Origin: Sipunculus nudus
Lineage: Eukaryota > Annelida > Sipuncula > Golfingiida > Sipunculidae
Direction of reading: 5' to 3'
Assembly: GCA_026874595.1 (NCBI GenBank)
Contig: CM049314.1
Coordinates: 60,057,300-60,121,299, forward strand
DNA: 64,000 nucleotides
Under the pieces are notes generated by a model. The model searched no databases, had not been told where the DNA came from, and saw only the letters and a list, made by a program, of their open reading frames with translations. This document shows, in pieces, positions 24,208 through 37,296 of this stretch. The position numbers and the translations under genes are program-made. Within the stretch, counting starts at the first letter, position 1; each line of letters starts with the position of its first letter.

Positions 24208-24275
<68 letters not shown>
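24208..24275. repeat. (TA)n microsatellite
   Basis: Long TA run; its counterpart in unit B at about 52,298-52,354 is shorter and has one AA interruption. Confidence 0.95.
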
Positions 24276-24277
<2 letters not shown>

Positions 24278-25100
24278 CTTTATCTTATAACGATGTCATC
24301 ATAACTGTAGATGCTTGAATTTGAAATAAAGTACATGTTGAGATGATTAAAATTTTAACCACTTAATCACAATTAATTATCATTTCACAGCGCAATAACA
24401 GACATGAAAAATAACACATATGACTCAAATATTACTACTTTTTACACTTAAAATCCACTTTTTTAAATTGTTGACTGATCCGATATTAATCAATATTTCC
24501 TGGACATATTTAAATTCCAAATATTAATTGTATAATGGACCATTATGGGATTGATAGGCTTTGATTTAAATGATTAATGATGAATAAACAACAAAATGTA
24601 AATGAAAGGGTTTTCATTGTTAACAACATGTTAAACGCAATAAAACTTTCCACATCACTTAGACAGTTAGGCAACCGTATTTGTGTGAAGACGTGAAGAT
24701 CCTGAAGATATCTGCATTTACTTGTTATTAATTATGGCAGCCTGATTGCCATATGTAAGTTGATTACACTGGGGTTGAGGATGATCCCTTCCCCCATCTT
24801 AGACCTATGACAGATTTAACATTACATTATATTTTTGTAGATAAATTTATTTCATTTGTTAAATAATAATGATGGTATTTCATTTGTTTACATGTTATTA
24901 TCATGTTACCAGATAAGCTGGAACTATGGACCTGTGGTCTTTTATATCTGAATAAAGTATACTTCCTCTTCTTAATCATAAATGTTTTACGGTCTCAATA
25001 AGTTATAGATTCATGTAAACATAAACGTTTGTCAGACTCAACAAGTTAGATTTACATGTCATTGAAATCACCCGTCCATCTCGACTTAGATAAGTCAACT
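24276..25100. other. Intergenic, no gene seen
   Basis: A+T-rich, collinear with 52,355-53,180. Nothing coding recognised. Confidence 0.5.
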
Positions 25101-25559
25101 TAGGAACCACATCATTCAAGTAAATCTTCTTACCGCAATATCTAACAATTAAATAGAAATATCACGAATGTCTATAAAATTCTATGGAGCCACAGAGACG
25201 AAATGACAAAAAAATATTGCTAAACATTGAAGAAAAAAATTATCTTTTTTTATCTCATTTTGTTATCAGTAGCACCTTGATAAACATGATAATGAAACTG
25301 AAAGCTCTACAAAATGGTAAATGTTATATAAAGAATATTACTGGTTACGGTTTTGAAAAAAAAGTCTGCACGGTGTTGCAATCTGAAATTGATTTATTTG
25401 ACACTTTGGTCAAGCTGTAGAAACATAGCACCTTGCTCATATGTGCCGAGGAAATGTCATTTTATAAAATTTTATGGAACGAAATATAAAAATACCCCTC
25501 TTTGTATTCATATAAGTTCAAGTTTAATGTTTGAAAAATATCTTGGTAACAATTTAAAG

Positions 25560-26210
25560 TTTGGTTACTCAGAGTTCTTCATCTTCTTGACCAGCCTCCT
25601 CCTCTTCATTCTCCTCCTCCTCCTCTCTCTTCCATTATCGCCTCTTCAAGAATCTATTTAAATATCCCCCTCGCAATCTTGCTCCTCCCATCTCTTGTGT
25701 CAACTGATTGAACATTTCTCTTCCATCTCCCTTGTCACCTTCCACCTCTTCTCTCGTAACAACCTCTTGAACCAGCTATTCCACCATGACACTTACCACC
25801 TCCTCCAGCTCCCCCTCCTCTTCTTCCCTCGTTTCCACCTCTTGAAATACCTCCTTCATAAAATCAACCAACACCTCTTTAACGTTCTTCTCTTCTTCCA
25901 ACATCGCCATCTCTTCAACCTCGACCGCCAAATCACCCTTCTGCTCTACCTCTACCAGCTCCACTACCACCACCTCCTGTCTCAACTCATTCATCACCTC
26001 CTCCATCTCTCTCACCTCATTCCGCACCTCCTCCTCCTCTCCCACCTCTTCCACCTCTCTCACCTCGTTCCTCACCTCCTCCTCCTCTCCCACCTCATTT
26101 CCACCTCCTCCTCATCTTTCACCTCCTCTAACCTCATTCCTCACCTCTTCCTTCTCTCTCACCTCAGTCCTCACCTCCCCCTCTTCTCTCACCACACTCT
26201 TCTTCTCCAA
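25560..26210. repeat. Pyrimidine-rich (CTC/CCT) tract, copy P1-A
   Basis: Some 650 bases almost free of purine runs on the plus strand, made of CTCC, CACCTC and TTCC words. Related tracts are at 53,640-54,300 and, more diverged, at 29,995-30,430. The flanks also match between the last two loci ('gtagcaccttgataaacatg' at 25,271 and a one-base variant at 29,601), so a larger module was duplicated within the unit before the 29 kb duplication. Confidence 0.8.
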
Positions 26211-27478
26211 CAACTGAAAGGAAAGAAAAGTTAACATGAGTTTGTGACAAATACATCCTACCTGATCAATGATATGACATTGAATAAAAAATAATGTATC
26301 TTTTCATAAATTTTATTTCTTGATAAAGCTTAAAATGTATCTCTCGTTTTTAATTGTGCTTGCAACATATAATGATTTTATCGACATTTTTATTTCTAGT
26401 GTGTTAATATAACTTTTGGTGAAGGTATCCGATGACATGTTTATACCTACTCGACAAATTTTAAGCTGCAAAATTTGAAATCGAATGTCACAAAAGAAGG
26501 AAAAATATGGTTTTTCGATGAAAAAGTAGGACTGAGACAAAACGTGGGGAAACAGGAAGAGCAGGATTAGTAACAGCCTGTGTATATGGTCAAAAATGTT
26601 TATAAATTACAAAGGAAACAGTGATATTGGCCACTAAACAACAAATCAGCTTCTTCAGCAAAGAGCGACCCCTTGAGGGCAAACCCCCTAAAGATTTTTC
26701 CTTGAAGCTTAGTCTGAAATAATGATGTGAATGGATTAAATATTATAATTGATACCAATTCCTATATATGTTTATAAATTATATAAATTCGTTTGAAAAA
26801 AATGAAACACTGATTAAAACTAAATACTTTTCAAGAGTTTGAATGGAATAATTATTGATCTAGATGAGCATCGTCGAGATGTATATCTAAATATGTATCC
26901 ACTAGTAATTATAACGACAACGGCATGGACGGTGTGTTTGTGGATATATTAATCACACACACACACAAATACATATTTATTTATTATAGGACATTTCATA
27001 AAACTTATTACACAAATGCATATATTATACAAATAATATAAAAAAATGCGATATTCCTTTAAATCATGAACCCAACCCCCCCCCCCCCCTCACGCCCCCA
27101 ACGAATAAGTGTAAAACGGAACTATTTACTGTTGGACGCGTAATAAATTATTTATAATTTTTAAACCTGAATTAAGACAGAGTTCAGGAATCTCGTGAAG
27201 CCACCATAGTACAACCGCCCCCTGCACACACATACACACAATTAGCATATCCCTTTCTGCCACCCTCAGGATTCAGCCCTTAGTGGAACAAGTCATAACG
27301 TTTACCCTAACACTATATAGTATTCAACTTCAATGTCATTATTGTCAAGTCTTTATCATTATTTTTATTCATCATTATTAATTACAATCTTTTGAATAAT
27401 AACTTAAAGTATATAAGTATTGATAAATTTACGTATTAATATATATTATATAAAATATATGAATATATAAATACAATG

Positions 27479-27529
<51 letters not shown>

Positions 27530-27769
27530 TACTTAAGAGTGAATGTATACCAAGTTCAATGACCTGCTTGATCCTGTTCGCCGCAGCGCCCCCCCCCCCC
27601 TTGATAAACAACAAGAGACAGATAAACGATTAAATAAAATTATCATTACTCTCTTGCAACTTAGAAGTGTTAACATTGGAGTATTAACATAAGAAAGAAA
27701 TATTAAAGGTAAAATCAATTATTATTTTGTAATGATTACCTTGTTTTTTCTTGACTGTGAAGCTCCCAT
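25569..27769 (-). pseudogene. Glu/Val-rich protein with possible myristoylated start, broken copy A
   Basis: Proposed exon 1 is 27,769-27,740: ten codons reading MGASQSRKNK, then GTAATC. Proposed exon 2 starts at 26,213 after a 'cttttctttcctttcag' acceptor, in phase 0. The same frame runs 215 codons to a TGA at 25,569, reading LLEKKSVVREEGEVRTEV, then repeated EEEEVRNEVRE blocks, a less repetitive VEEMAMLEEEKNVKEV stretch, and an acidic tail ENEEEEAGQEDEEL. Three in-frame stops break it (26,114-26,112, 25,778-25,776 and 25,637-25,635). The last two also occur in unit B, so they predate the duplication. MGxxxS is an N-myristoylation pattern and the repeats suit a coiled coil. I do not recognise the family. 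Alternative: a TC microsatellite that merely looks coding. Phase-compatible splice sites and the non-repetitive middle argue against that. Confidence 0.38.
26214..27739. other. Intron of the Glu-rich gene candidate; microsatellites
   Basis: Contains CA runs near 26,954-26,968, a C run near 27,076-27,089 and (TA)n then (GT)n at 27,480-27,530. A second C run is near 27,588-27,600. Collinear with unit B. Nothing else is seen if the intron assignment is wrong. Confidence 0.4.
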
Positions 27770-28593
27770 CTTGTCTCTGCTATAGATACACTTGAATGAC
27801 ATTTCTTTTCAGACTATCCGCAGTTATATAACCGCATGCCAAAATAATGTAGTCTTGTTACCTGATATGAATAACAATTTTATGAGAAATAACGTGACTA
27901 AAAAACCTTTTATCCTTATATCGTACGCAATTTGCACGTCTATTATACTCATTATATCCATTTTTTGTGCATGTATCGCAAAAAAAATATATGTAGCGAA
28001 TTGTACATTTTTAAATTTAGCAAAATTTGTATTAAAACTTGCCGGTTGTACATGAAATTTTAACATCTGTTGTTGTAAATCAGTAGTAGATGGTTTGTCT
28101 TTGATTGCAGCAGCTGACGGAGCATCGTCAACGGTGTCACACAAGTAAAGATGTGAACGACCAGGCTCTTATGATTGTAAAACTCATACATACGTACACT
28201 CCAAAAGATGAAAAAACCATGAGTTAACAAAAACAAATCTATATATTAATAAATGAAGACACATTTCTCTAGAAGGGCGTTCCATCTATACAAGCACTGA
28301 AGATTACAAGCGTCCGGTAATAAACACATAAAAATCCCTTAGTCCGTTAACCACACTACACCTATAGACCCTTGTTTACACTTCTATTGATTACATGACC
28401 ATGTTTATATAATTGTTGATATGAACAAATAAATTGACATAAATTATAGATACATATAATCATAAACATCAGTCCGTCTCAACAAATCATACATACCTGT
28501 CATCATAAACATAAGTCCGTCTGGATAAGTTATAGATACCTGTCATAATAAAAGTGTGTCAGTCTCAAAAAGTACTAAGTACCTGTCGTCGTG

Positions 28594-28661
<68 letters not shown>

Positions 28662-28738
28662 CGGAACCTTATAACAACATATCATGTCTAGAGGAATGAA
28701 TAAAGAAGTCAGCGGTTTTTTGTTAACAAATAATTATA
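27770..28738. other. Intergenic with (TA)n tract
   Basis: A minus-strand frame at 27,824-28,144 (start MCDTVDDAPSAAAIKDKP) is preserved at its N-terminal end in unit B but is frameshifted there at a poly-A run. I do not call it. A long TA run lies at 28,598-28,660. Confidence 0.45.
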
Positions 28739-29274
28739 ATTTATTAAAAAAAATCCTAACATTACAATGCACTATTCATTACAGTTACATAGTATGACAA
28801 TAAAAATGTACAGTACCAGAGTGTCCGGCTCCTAGACCTTGATATCTGGATACCACCACTGTCACAGCTCAACAAGAGTCCTTTAGCATAAATAATCATC
28901 GTAAATAGTAATAATCCAAAGGCAGAACTGAAGACAGTCCGTATTAAATCTATATATAAATCCGTTGAATATCTGACACCACTGCAATTATCGGAAAAGG
29001 TCCCAAAACTGATGAGAAAGTAACACTCTTAGTGCGCGCTGGTATTTTCCTTTCTGCCGGCTCTAAACACAGCCACTTATTTATAACTTTTCACCCGAAA
29101 ATTCTAGAAAGGATAATTTCAAAGAACGCTGTGTCTCTACGCATCAGACCCAACACGCGAGCCAGCGCCAAACAAGCGAGGTTCCCATAGCAACGAACTG
29201 GGGCCTGCCTATCACGAATCAGAATGTCAACAGGCACATGTAACACTCACTCCTGAGTACAATAAAACAGACAC

Positions 29275-29276
<2 letters not shown>
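28739..29276 (-). repeat. LTR-like dispersed repeat, copy 2
   Basis: Related to bases 130-547 and to 56,815-57,357. The minus strand carries the same TATAAATA box (29,078-29,085), the same 'ccgataattgcag' word downstream and an AATAAA near the low-coordinate edge (about 28,740). TA microsatellites lie at both edges (28,598-28,660 and 29,277-29,319). It could be a solo LTR; the class is not certain. Confidence 0.5.
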
Positions 29277-29318
<42 letters not shown>

Positions 29319-29319
29319 T
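29277..29319. repeat. (TA)n microsatellite
   Basis: TA run; longer in unit B (57,364-57,422). Confidence 0.95.
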
Positions 29320-29432
29320 TACTTAAATAAAACACATCTCCACATTATTACATTTACATAGCAAGTCGGTTAACTTTGGAATAGCATAATTCAATGTGAT
29401 AATTAAATCTTTGTATCTCAATATTATACAAG

Positions 29433-30640
29433 TTGGTAGAAATATCATGTATGACCAATACCTTTCACTTGGCATGGACAGATTATTTAACATACCTTAC
29501 CTCAATATTAACAACTAATAGAAATACATGTATTCATTCCCAAATAATTTTAACATATGAACTTAAATTAGAGTATCCATTCTACGGTTTTGCTCTCTGT
29601 AGCACCTTAATAAACATGATAATAAAACAGAAATATCTACAAAATGGGAAAGGATATATAAAGAATATTTAATACTGGTAATGGTTTTAAATAAGAGTCG
29701 CACAGTGTCTAAAAATTAAATTTACATATTTTTCACCTTGCTTCAACCTAAGGAACATAATACCTGGCTCAATAGTGCCAAGAAAATGTCGCTTTATAAA
29801 ATTTTATTGACTCATATATAAAAATTGCCCTCTTTTTATTCATTTAAGTTTATATGTAAAGTTGGCAAAACACTTCAAAGTGTTAAAAAGATATGCTAAT
29901 GCTACATTTCTAAAAATAAAAAGCAAATATATATGATTTATGGCAAGCTTATTAAATCGATTTAACTCAAGTTATTTAAACTTTTTGTTGGAGTTTGCTA
30001 ACAATGTTTCGTCCCTCACAGTTTTATCTTCTTTATCAGCGTCCTCTTCCTCTTCATCATCACCTATTTCCTCCTACCTCCATCATTACTTCATCACCGC
30101 CAGCACCTCCTCTAACAACGCCCTCGCCACTTCGGTCTTCTCCACCTCCTCTGCCAACTCCATTATCTCGCACGCCACCCCCTTTAACCTCTCCTCCTTC
30201 TCCCTTTTCACCACCACCTCCACTAGCACCTTAACATCACGCTAACCACCTCCTTCAACCTCTCCTCTCTCCTTCACCTCTTTCACCATATTTTCATCCA
30301 TATCGCCACCTCTTCTACCTAAACTGTCACCACCTCCTTCTCCACCTCTTCCTCCTCCACCTCAATTACCATCGCCTCCTCCTTCACCTCATTCATCACC
30401 TCCTCCTCCTCTCACCTCACTTTCCTTCTCCTACAATTGAAAAAAAATAGGTCAATATGGTATTGCGACAATACACATCCCCCGAATTAATTATATGACA
30501 TTGAATGGTAAAAAAAAAAGAAATCTCTGCATGCGATTTGTTTCTCAATAAAGTTGAAAATATATGTCTCTTGAATTTAATAGTGTTTTACTGATACTCT
30601 TTTTAATAGTGTTATAATGTCCATGCACGGGATGAGGGGC
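29433..30640 (-). pseudogene. Older paralogue of the Glu-rich module (P2-A)
   Basis: The whole block is a diverged copy of about 25,180-26,400. The left side shares 'gtagcacctt' and 'aaacatgataat' words, the centre is again pyrimidine-rich (29,995-30,430) and the right side shares 'atatgacattgaat'. On the minus strand an acceptor 'caattgtag' precedes 30,430, as at 26,213 in P1. Reading frames in the tract give EEVEKTEVARALLEEVLAV and then an acidic DDEEEEDADKEDK tail, much like P1 but interrupted by many stops and shifts. No counterpart of the ten-codon exon 1 was found upstream. This is a dead relative. In unit B only the left half survives (57,538-58,088). Confidence 0.45.
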
Positions 30641-31625
30641 GGATGTAACCGCCTCCATGTTTAGTGATTTTTAAAAATCTTGATCTTAATGTATGTAGCA
30701 GGTGTCACTGATTCAGTTTGTGGATGTGGAAACTAACAGTTAATTAGAATCAGCGTTGTGGCTGCGATCCTTAAGTGACAAATTGCCCTTGTGCGCTGGT
30801 AAGGACAGGGAGATTGCCAATGGCGGGTGCTTATGTGGCTGTGAGGTCTTGCAGAAGTTTTACAAGATTCCGCGATTTTCCGATGCAGAAGAGTACGTTA
30901 CTCGGTATATCATAGCAGAGTGTCTGTTTCATATTCTACACGCAGTTTCATAGGTTTGTTTGCGTGACAATGAAACCATCATCATTATTTGCAAATAATG
31001 TGAGTGAAATAGTTAATTTAGTTTAAGAGAATACAGTCTATTTTACTCATGGGATCTTGACTGAACTGACAGGGATACGAACACCTTTTGATACAAGTGG
31101 ACTGTGACAGTATGGGTATGAGAACGGCCTGATATGCAAAGTTTCTTGCTTCGTTAGTCAGAAATAAACATCAAAATAAATTAATGTATGAACCAAATTC
31201 CTACCCAAAATATACCTACCCAATGTCCATGCGATTGTTTTTGGTTTGACATCCTTGCTCAAGCCGATGGACTATGCTTGCCTGAGTACAAACGAAATAT
31301 TTGTTGATAACACACAAGTTATCTAGGATAAACTGCTCCGCCGCTTTCTGGGGGTATAGGGAACAGAGCGGTGCGGGACTAGCTGTGGATTTCACACCTA
31401 TGCCCGGCCACAAAAGCGGCCCAGAACTAATTACTTAAGGTAATCACTTGGCTAAAAACACCTGCTTGTAGGCCCTTGTAAATAACAAAAAAAAATCATA
31501 TAAGATATTTACATGCTTGAAAAATTTTTCGATAAAAATAATTAAATAAATTAGCGGTTCCCATTTTAAATTTCGAAAAAAAAAGAATTTTCGGAAATTC
31601 GGCATTCGATAAAAACGGCGCTCTA

Positions 31626-31688
<63 letters not shown>

Positions 31689-33012
31689 ACGAACTAGTTA
31701 GTTTGGTATAAATGAAACGGGAAAAATCACAGCATCTGAGCAAATGAGCATCGCCCATTAACCCTGATTCGTTAGAATAAACCTGGATTATTCATTTGTC
31801 GTGTCCTTTTGTTAAACCAGGCTGATTAGCTCTGCACACATGAATGCGCTGGTGTTCACACACCTGTGGTAGTTGAGTGGCTCTGTCACCGTTGGTTTGT
31901 CTTCGTTTGTAATGGCAGTGACGGCACACCCCAGCGCATCACCCAGGCACACGTAACGGACCAGCACGCATGGCTGATGGAAGAGACAGACACGTTAGTG
32001 TACGGTAGCCTCTATGGTAAAACACCGGTCTGTCCTCTCAACCGTAGCTTGTTTCATTTTATCATTGAAAAATCAGGTGATGAGAAGCAGGGTGAGTACA
32101 AACCAGTTTCAGACATTAAACAAGGCTAGCTGCTCCCATGGAAAATCCACGGCTCTATCTGATGTATATTTTTGTAATGGGCTGATAAGAACCAAACGAC
32201 GCATATTTTAATTCTAAGGTTTTTGCAGGAACTTTTGTCATGTGTTTAACTTATATGATGTAAAGATTACTTCTGCTAGAATTTTCCAGGAACACACTCC
32301 CCAAAAATATCAACACAGAAAGAAAAATTATTCTATTCAAGAAATCTCACAAAAATAATTTTTGGAAAGAGACGTGAGACATATACAGGGTGTACGAATT
32401 TTTAAGTGAGAAGTTTTTTCCCGATAAACAACAAAGGTCCGACAGCTTCATTGCTTGGGAAATATCGTAGGTGAAATGATTGTATAAAGAAGCATTCTAC
32501 CTTGAAGTTATATGAAAGATGCTTTGTATTATTTGAAGCTCAGGCGAGATCGTATGTTTATTCAGTGTTGTCAGTTGAGAGTATAGTCTAAGGCATGTTA
32601 ACAGACACATACGTTATTTGTATACACATACATATGTCGTTGGTCTCTTGTACGCGAAACGTAAAGCTGCCAATGTGAAAAAGATAGGCCCAGAAAAATA
32701 TATTCCAACAGTATCAAATTTTTGGTTTAAGTACTGTAAATTGTTATGGAATAAGCAGGTCTGATGCAAAATTGACTACTCTCCCAGATAAAAAGAAAGC
32801 AGGTTGATCTATTTCGATGAAAGCATTTAGCAAAGAAACCACTTCAGCCTTGGTTCCTTGCATTTTATTTCAGCAAATTTACGCAAAATGTAATATATAG
32901 ATTTTGCTGACATTTTGTAGAGGGGTAGAGTAAAACTGCATCCGTAATCCATTACATTTTTGGAGGTAATCGGAATCACCATAATATATTTTTTCTTAAA
33001 TTACATAATCAC
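29985..33012. other. 3 kb block present only in unit A
   Basis: Unit B jumps from the match of 29,984 straight to the match of 33,013 (junction at about 58,090), without a target duplication or terminal inverted repeats. A deletion from B is therefore likelier than an insertion into A. The block holds the P2 tract, a (TA)n run at 31,628-31,685 and plus-strand frames at 30,756 and 31,866 that I cannot assign. Confidence 0.7.
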
Positions 33013-33751
33013 AATTCCACAAATGAATAATTATAAGGGCCTTTTCCTTTGTCTCCGAGTATGCAATTCGTATGCAGTTGTTCTGCCACTCGCCTGGTGA
33101 ACGGGTGTTTCTAAACCATGACGATGTTTTACATGAAACGTGCACGTAAGAACGAACGACTGATAAGTAGATTCTGGCGGGGGTTTCAAAGTCCCCAAAA
33201 GATTGAGGACCCTTAGAAGTGTATGCAATCCCCCCCGGGCTTTCTTTTGAAAAAAAACTTTTTTCAAACAACCAATAATTCGACCGAACTATTAAAACCG
33301 TGGTTATCATGGAAAGATACTTCTGAATGTTTAAAAATCAACATACCTGTAAACCTATAAAACGGTGATCCTGTAAAGGGCCTCAGCTCTTTGTGTCCAC
33401 TCAACGGAAAAGTGCTCCTTATTTAATGATTCATTTGGACATGTGTTCCATGCTTAAATTTAAATCTTTACTTCCTTTTGACAGAGTAAAATTCCTTTAC
33501 ATTCGATATAATGGTATTGGGTCCGGTGGGGATTACAGGTGCCCTCTTGAAAAAACGTGACAGGCGAAAAATGTTCTGCTGAACATTTAGCGAGGGTTAA
33601 GGTAAAGACATATCAATAGTCCATTTCATTTTGGAGGTAATACGAATCAACACAATATATATTTTCTTATAAACCATTATGACAAAGGACCATTAATTTG
33701 TCCCCGTGTTGAAGCTACCCATTCGTATTTATTTGTTCTGCCACTCGCAAG
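33013..33751. repeat. Tandem module Q, end of unit A
   Basis: Nearly identical to 58,091-58,826. Within it the sequence around 33,650-33,750 (ending 'tttgttctgccactcgcaa') is a diverged second copy of about 32,960-33,090 ('cagttgttctgccactcgcc'). So a roughly 650-bp module is itself tandemly repeated, and the duplication junction falls inside the second copy. Confidence 0.7.
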
Positions 33752-36700
33752 AATGCGCAATTTAGCAGGTATAAAGTATCATTTTTTGTATTATTACAAA
33801 GGCTTTTTCCTCACACTCTTTAATATAGTATACAAAGATAATAAAAGATATTAAAATATCAATTGACTAATTACATTTAGTACAAATATTTAAAAGTTAA
33901 TTCCCCTTGTTCACACATTTGTCACTATTCTTTCATGACAAAAATGTCTGGTAAGAGATTCATTTAGGTAAATTATTGTTCTCGCAATGACAGTACAATA
34001 CTAGAAACTCAACAGGTTTGTAATCAAAATTATCCAGCTTATTAAAATCATGATTTTTCTTACAGTTCCCATCTAACATCGTCGTTTATAAGATTCGTTA
34101 TATGGCGCTTCCCGGCTAAAACAAAAGGTCCGACGTGATTACTTTATAAAATTATACACTTCACTTAGTGTGGATACCAAACCCCAGGAAGAGGTTTCCT
34201 TTCAATTATAGTTTCATGGAATGTTGGCAGTTCTGTCTTTGTGAAGGTGATTTGAATGGTAAGTTATTATGAATCCTTCTGAGGTTAAGAATTTATATGC
34301 ATGGCATAGGAATAATGCAGTCATGTTTTGCCGTTAAGACATAAGACAACAAATACATCATAGCCTCAATCCAGATTTAACTAAATTTCGAAAAGGGTAC
34401 TTGTGGTGTCCGAAGCGAAGCATGGATATTCCGCTCTGCAGTTCAAAGCCTTGCTGCTAGGTTACCACTAAATAGGAGTGAGTCTTAAGATGCATGGATT
34501 AATAATAATGAAAAGTCCTGCATATACCAAGACCAGACCTGTATGGTATAACGCGGGGCACCTGTCGGGCGCGGAGTTGTGACGTCACGCACCAATGCAG
34601 CTGACACGCGTGTAATTGAAAAGCACTAGTATCCACCCAGGTTAAAATTCCGCCAGTTGTTTGGATTCACTGATGCGGCATATAAGACATCAGAAATGAA
34701 AGACACCAAGGTGACCGTGATATCTAAAAGTTATCATTATACTTTGTAATTAGTCATTTTCTTTTACGATCGCTAGCTGGTTGGTTGGTTACTCGTTTAT
34801 GAGTAGCAACTATACTCAAAAAGGTACAAGTGACGTTAAACAGGTCAAGCTCGTGTGCCGGATGTCAGCTGTATGGAGTGCCCACATTTAGAAGTGACTA
34901 TATTCAGTGTTTAAGTGTATTTATCTTTCATCTGTTAACATATTTTTAAGAATTTCACATTACATTTTCTTTATATTAATCTATAACTTTTCATCTGTGT
35001 AAAACAAGATTGAAATGTTTCTGTTAGCAGGTATTCATGTATACATGACTGTTTCTAAATAAGTATATTTACTTATTTGCAGTTCCCCTACTGCACTTCC
35101 TTCCTAGACCTGGTTCAAAACATTATATTTTTTTCCTAAAGTCAAACAATTTATTTTGTTTCACTTGCATTTAATAATGGATTTTGCTCATTACTCCAGT
35201 CATAATGATAATTCCTGTCTGCATAACAATTCGTCATCATCTGAGATCAATCCTAAAAGCACAGTGACATCAGCATTTCTAATTATCTTACAGTTTTCTC
35301 TAGTTTATTATGTCATTGATGTAAAGTCTTAACAAAAGTGTGAGAGAACACAGCCCTGTGGGCCCAAGTATTGATAGTAAGTGTATCAGTGGAACCACAC
35401 TCCGGATTCCTGTTAATCCATGCTCGCTGCGCCCTATTTCTTTGAAAGTTATAAATCCATATAAATCCAGGCACAACTATATATAAGAGATATCAAGTTA
35501 ATTATTCTAATTTGTTCACTAAAATATCAGATAATATGGTATTAAAAGCAAAACTAAAATCAACAATTTATGCTCTAGTATAAGTCACGGATTTGTATAG
35601 AAACCAGGGGTTCTAAATCATGGGGCGGTGGCCCAACGCTGTAGCTTCCACAAAGAATTAATATTTAACAACCTAAAAACACAAAGCGAATTTCTCTCTA
35701 TTCGATACTTAGTCATACATATACAATTTTGTTTCATTCGCATTCGCGACGACTGGCGAAGTATGTGCGATGGAAAATTTGGAATATCGTAAGACCTCTC
35801 AAACCAGGTCGCCGAAAAGTCTACGACGTATCAAGGTATCGTAGCGTGTACATTGCATCGAGAAAGATGCGACAGATCGTCAGAAATTTCAATGTTTGCA
35901 TCGAAAAAATTGGTCGCAAAGTTTCGTCGCAAACAATAGCGACAAATAGCAACCATTCTCACAGAAGCTTTGGAATTTATCCCCAGCCCCGAAGTAAGGC
36001 ATCCCAGACATGTTTTATGTCTCAAACCATCTGCTTTATGTCATCGGCGAACTTTCACCGATCAGTAGAAATTGCATTTATGCATTCTCCGACTGATGAA
36101 ATTGTTTCACAATGACTGCAAGTGTATTTTCTTATATTTTTCTGCTATTGGCGTAGAGGTGCGAATTGCTCATGCTAGAGAGAGAGGCTGGATCAAGAAG
36201 TGTTCTTATTCATACGTCACCCATAAGGCTTGCCCGACATATCAGTGATTGTTTGGCAATGTTCGGCTATGCATCTGCAACAGTTCTTGGTTGCCCAGCA
36301 GTTCATGCCTGTGAACAGTCGAAAAACAATGACCGATGCAAAGGCAAACATTAGCGCAACTACAACCAGGCTTCGCCGACTATTCACGGGCATGGTCAGG
36401 GAAAAGAACGCCATTCACGTATAGGAAAAACCTTAGTGACGATGCCAGATTCAAATGATCTAAAACGATGATCGTTAGTAAACGTCATGATCACGAATAA
36501 TGTTACATACATGAATTCATTGGTTTTGTGTGCTTGTTACATTTGCAGGGGAAAATTAGCGACAGAAGACCCAAACCCAGCAAAATAAGAACACCCGATC
36601 AAAATCTGAAGCTACTTATGACAAACAGAACAAAGTCCCTCTCTTAGAACATCCTAGTTCGCTTCCCTCCTAGAATATTTCATGAACTGTATATTTTCAA

Positions 36701-37000
36701 AGTGGAAAAATATTTGTTAGCTTTGAGATCTGACACAACCATACTTAACCTTAACATCAACCCACTTTTATACACTCATAATTTACATTGGCTATACACT
36801 TACATTTACATTGGCAACATAATGGGCTCATATTTATGACAATTCAAGGAAACAACTGACACATGTAATAACCTACATTTCTCAATATGAGATGCAAAAT
36901 TTAATGAATATTTAGGAAACCATAAAATTGTAAACTGATTAACGGAGTTCTCTTGAAAATATTGTGTTTAATATTCTTTAAAAAAAATGAGGGGACTAAA
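33752..37000. repeat. Diverged left arm of unit B
   Basis: Counterpart of 3,909-8,170 with frequent substitutions and small indels, missing about 1 kb. A minus-strand frame at 36,217-36,414 matches one at 7,341-7,637 in its last 60 or so codons, but there are indels and several amino-acid changes. No gene called. Confidence 0.7.
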
Positions 37001-37241
37001 GATGCTTTGTCCGGCACCCCTCAAAGAGCGAGGGAACAAGTCACCCTGCACCCCCTCTAAAAAAGCAAGGCCAATGATTAACAATGAGCGGTAACTTACA
37101 TTTGAATGAGTAAGAGTAATTTTTACTGCCGCCGTTTAACTATCTAGATTCAGACGCATGTGTGCGTGTCTGTTTGTTTGGTAAAGTATATATATATATA
37201 GTCCTGCCAGTTAATTAATAATGATATTTTTTTAAGTAACG

Positions 37242-37242
<1 letters not shown>

Positions 37243-37288
<46 letters not shown>

Positions 37289-37296
37289 AAGAGAGT
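37243..37296. repeat. (GA)n microsatellite
   Basis: Counterpart of 8,369-8,420. Confidence 0.9.

Larger units (their letters stand above)
3909..33751. repeat. Tandem segmental duplication, unit A
   Basis: Nearly everything here recurs in order at 33,752-58,826. The left edge is where 'gagtgcgttatagagcag' begins to match the sequence at about 33,752. The right edge is the 'ttctgccactcgcaag' word that also ends unit B at 58,826. The unit carries an intact SDR gene, a broken glutamate-rich gene, two PIF/Harbinger-like MITEs and an LTR-like repeat. A-only blocks are about 5,205-6,186, 18,249-21,120 and 29,985-33,012. Confidence 0.92.

Noticed and set aside
25695-26234. 179-codon plus-strand frame rich in Leu, His and Ser
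   Set aside because: Translation of the pyrimidine-rich strand; the purine strand has the splice-consistent reading.
31866-32129. 87-codon plus-strand frame in the A-only block
   Set aside because: Starts with an ordinary ATG, but no motif, no splice context and no counterpart in unit B; not enough to call a gene.
32392-32420. 'cagggtgtacgaatttttaa' as a mariner-type terminal repeat
   Set aside because: No inverted partner or TA target duplication was found downstream.
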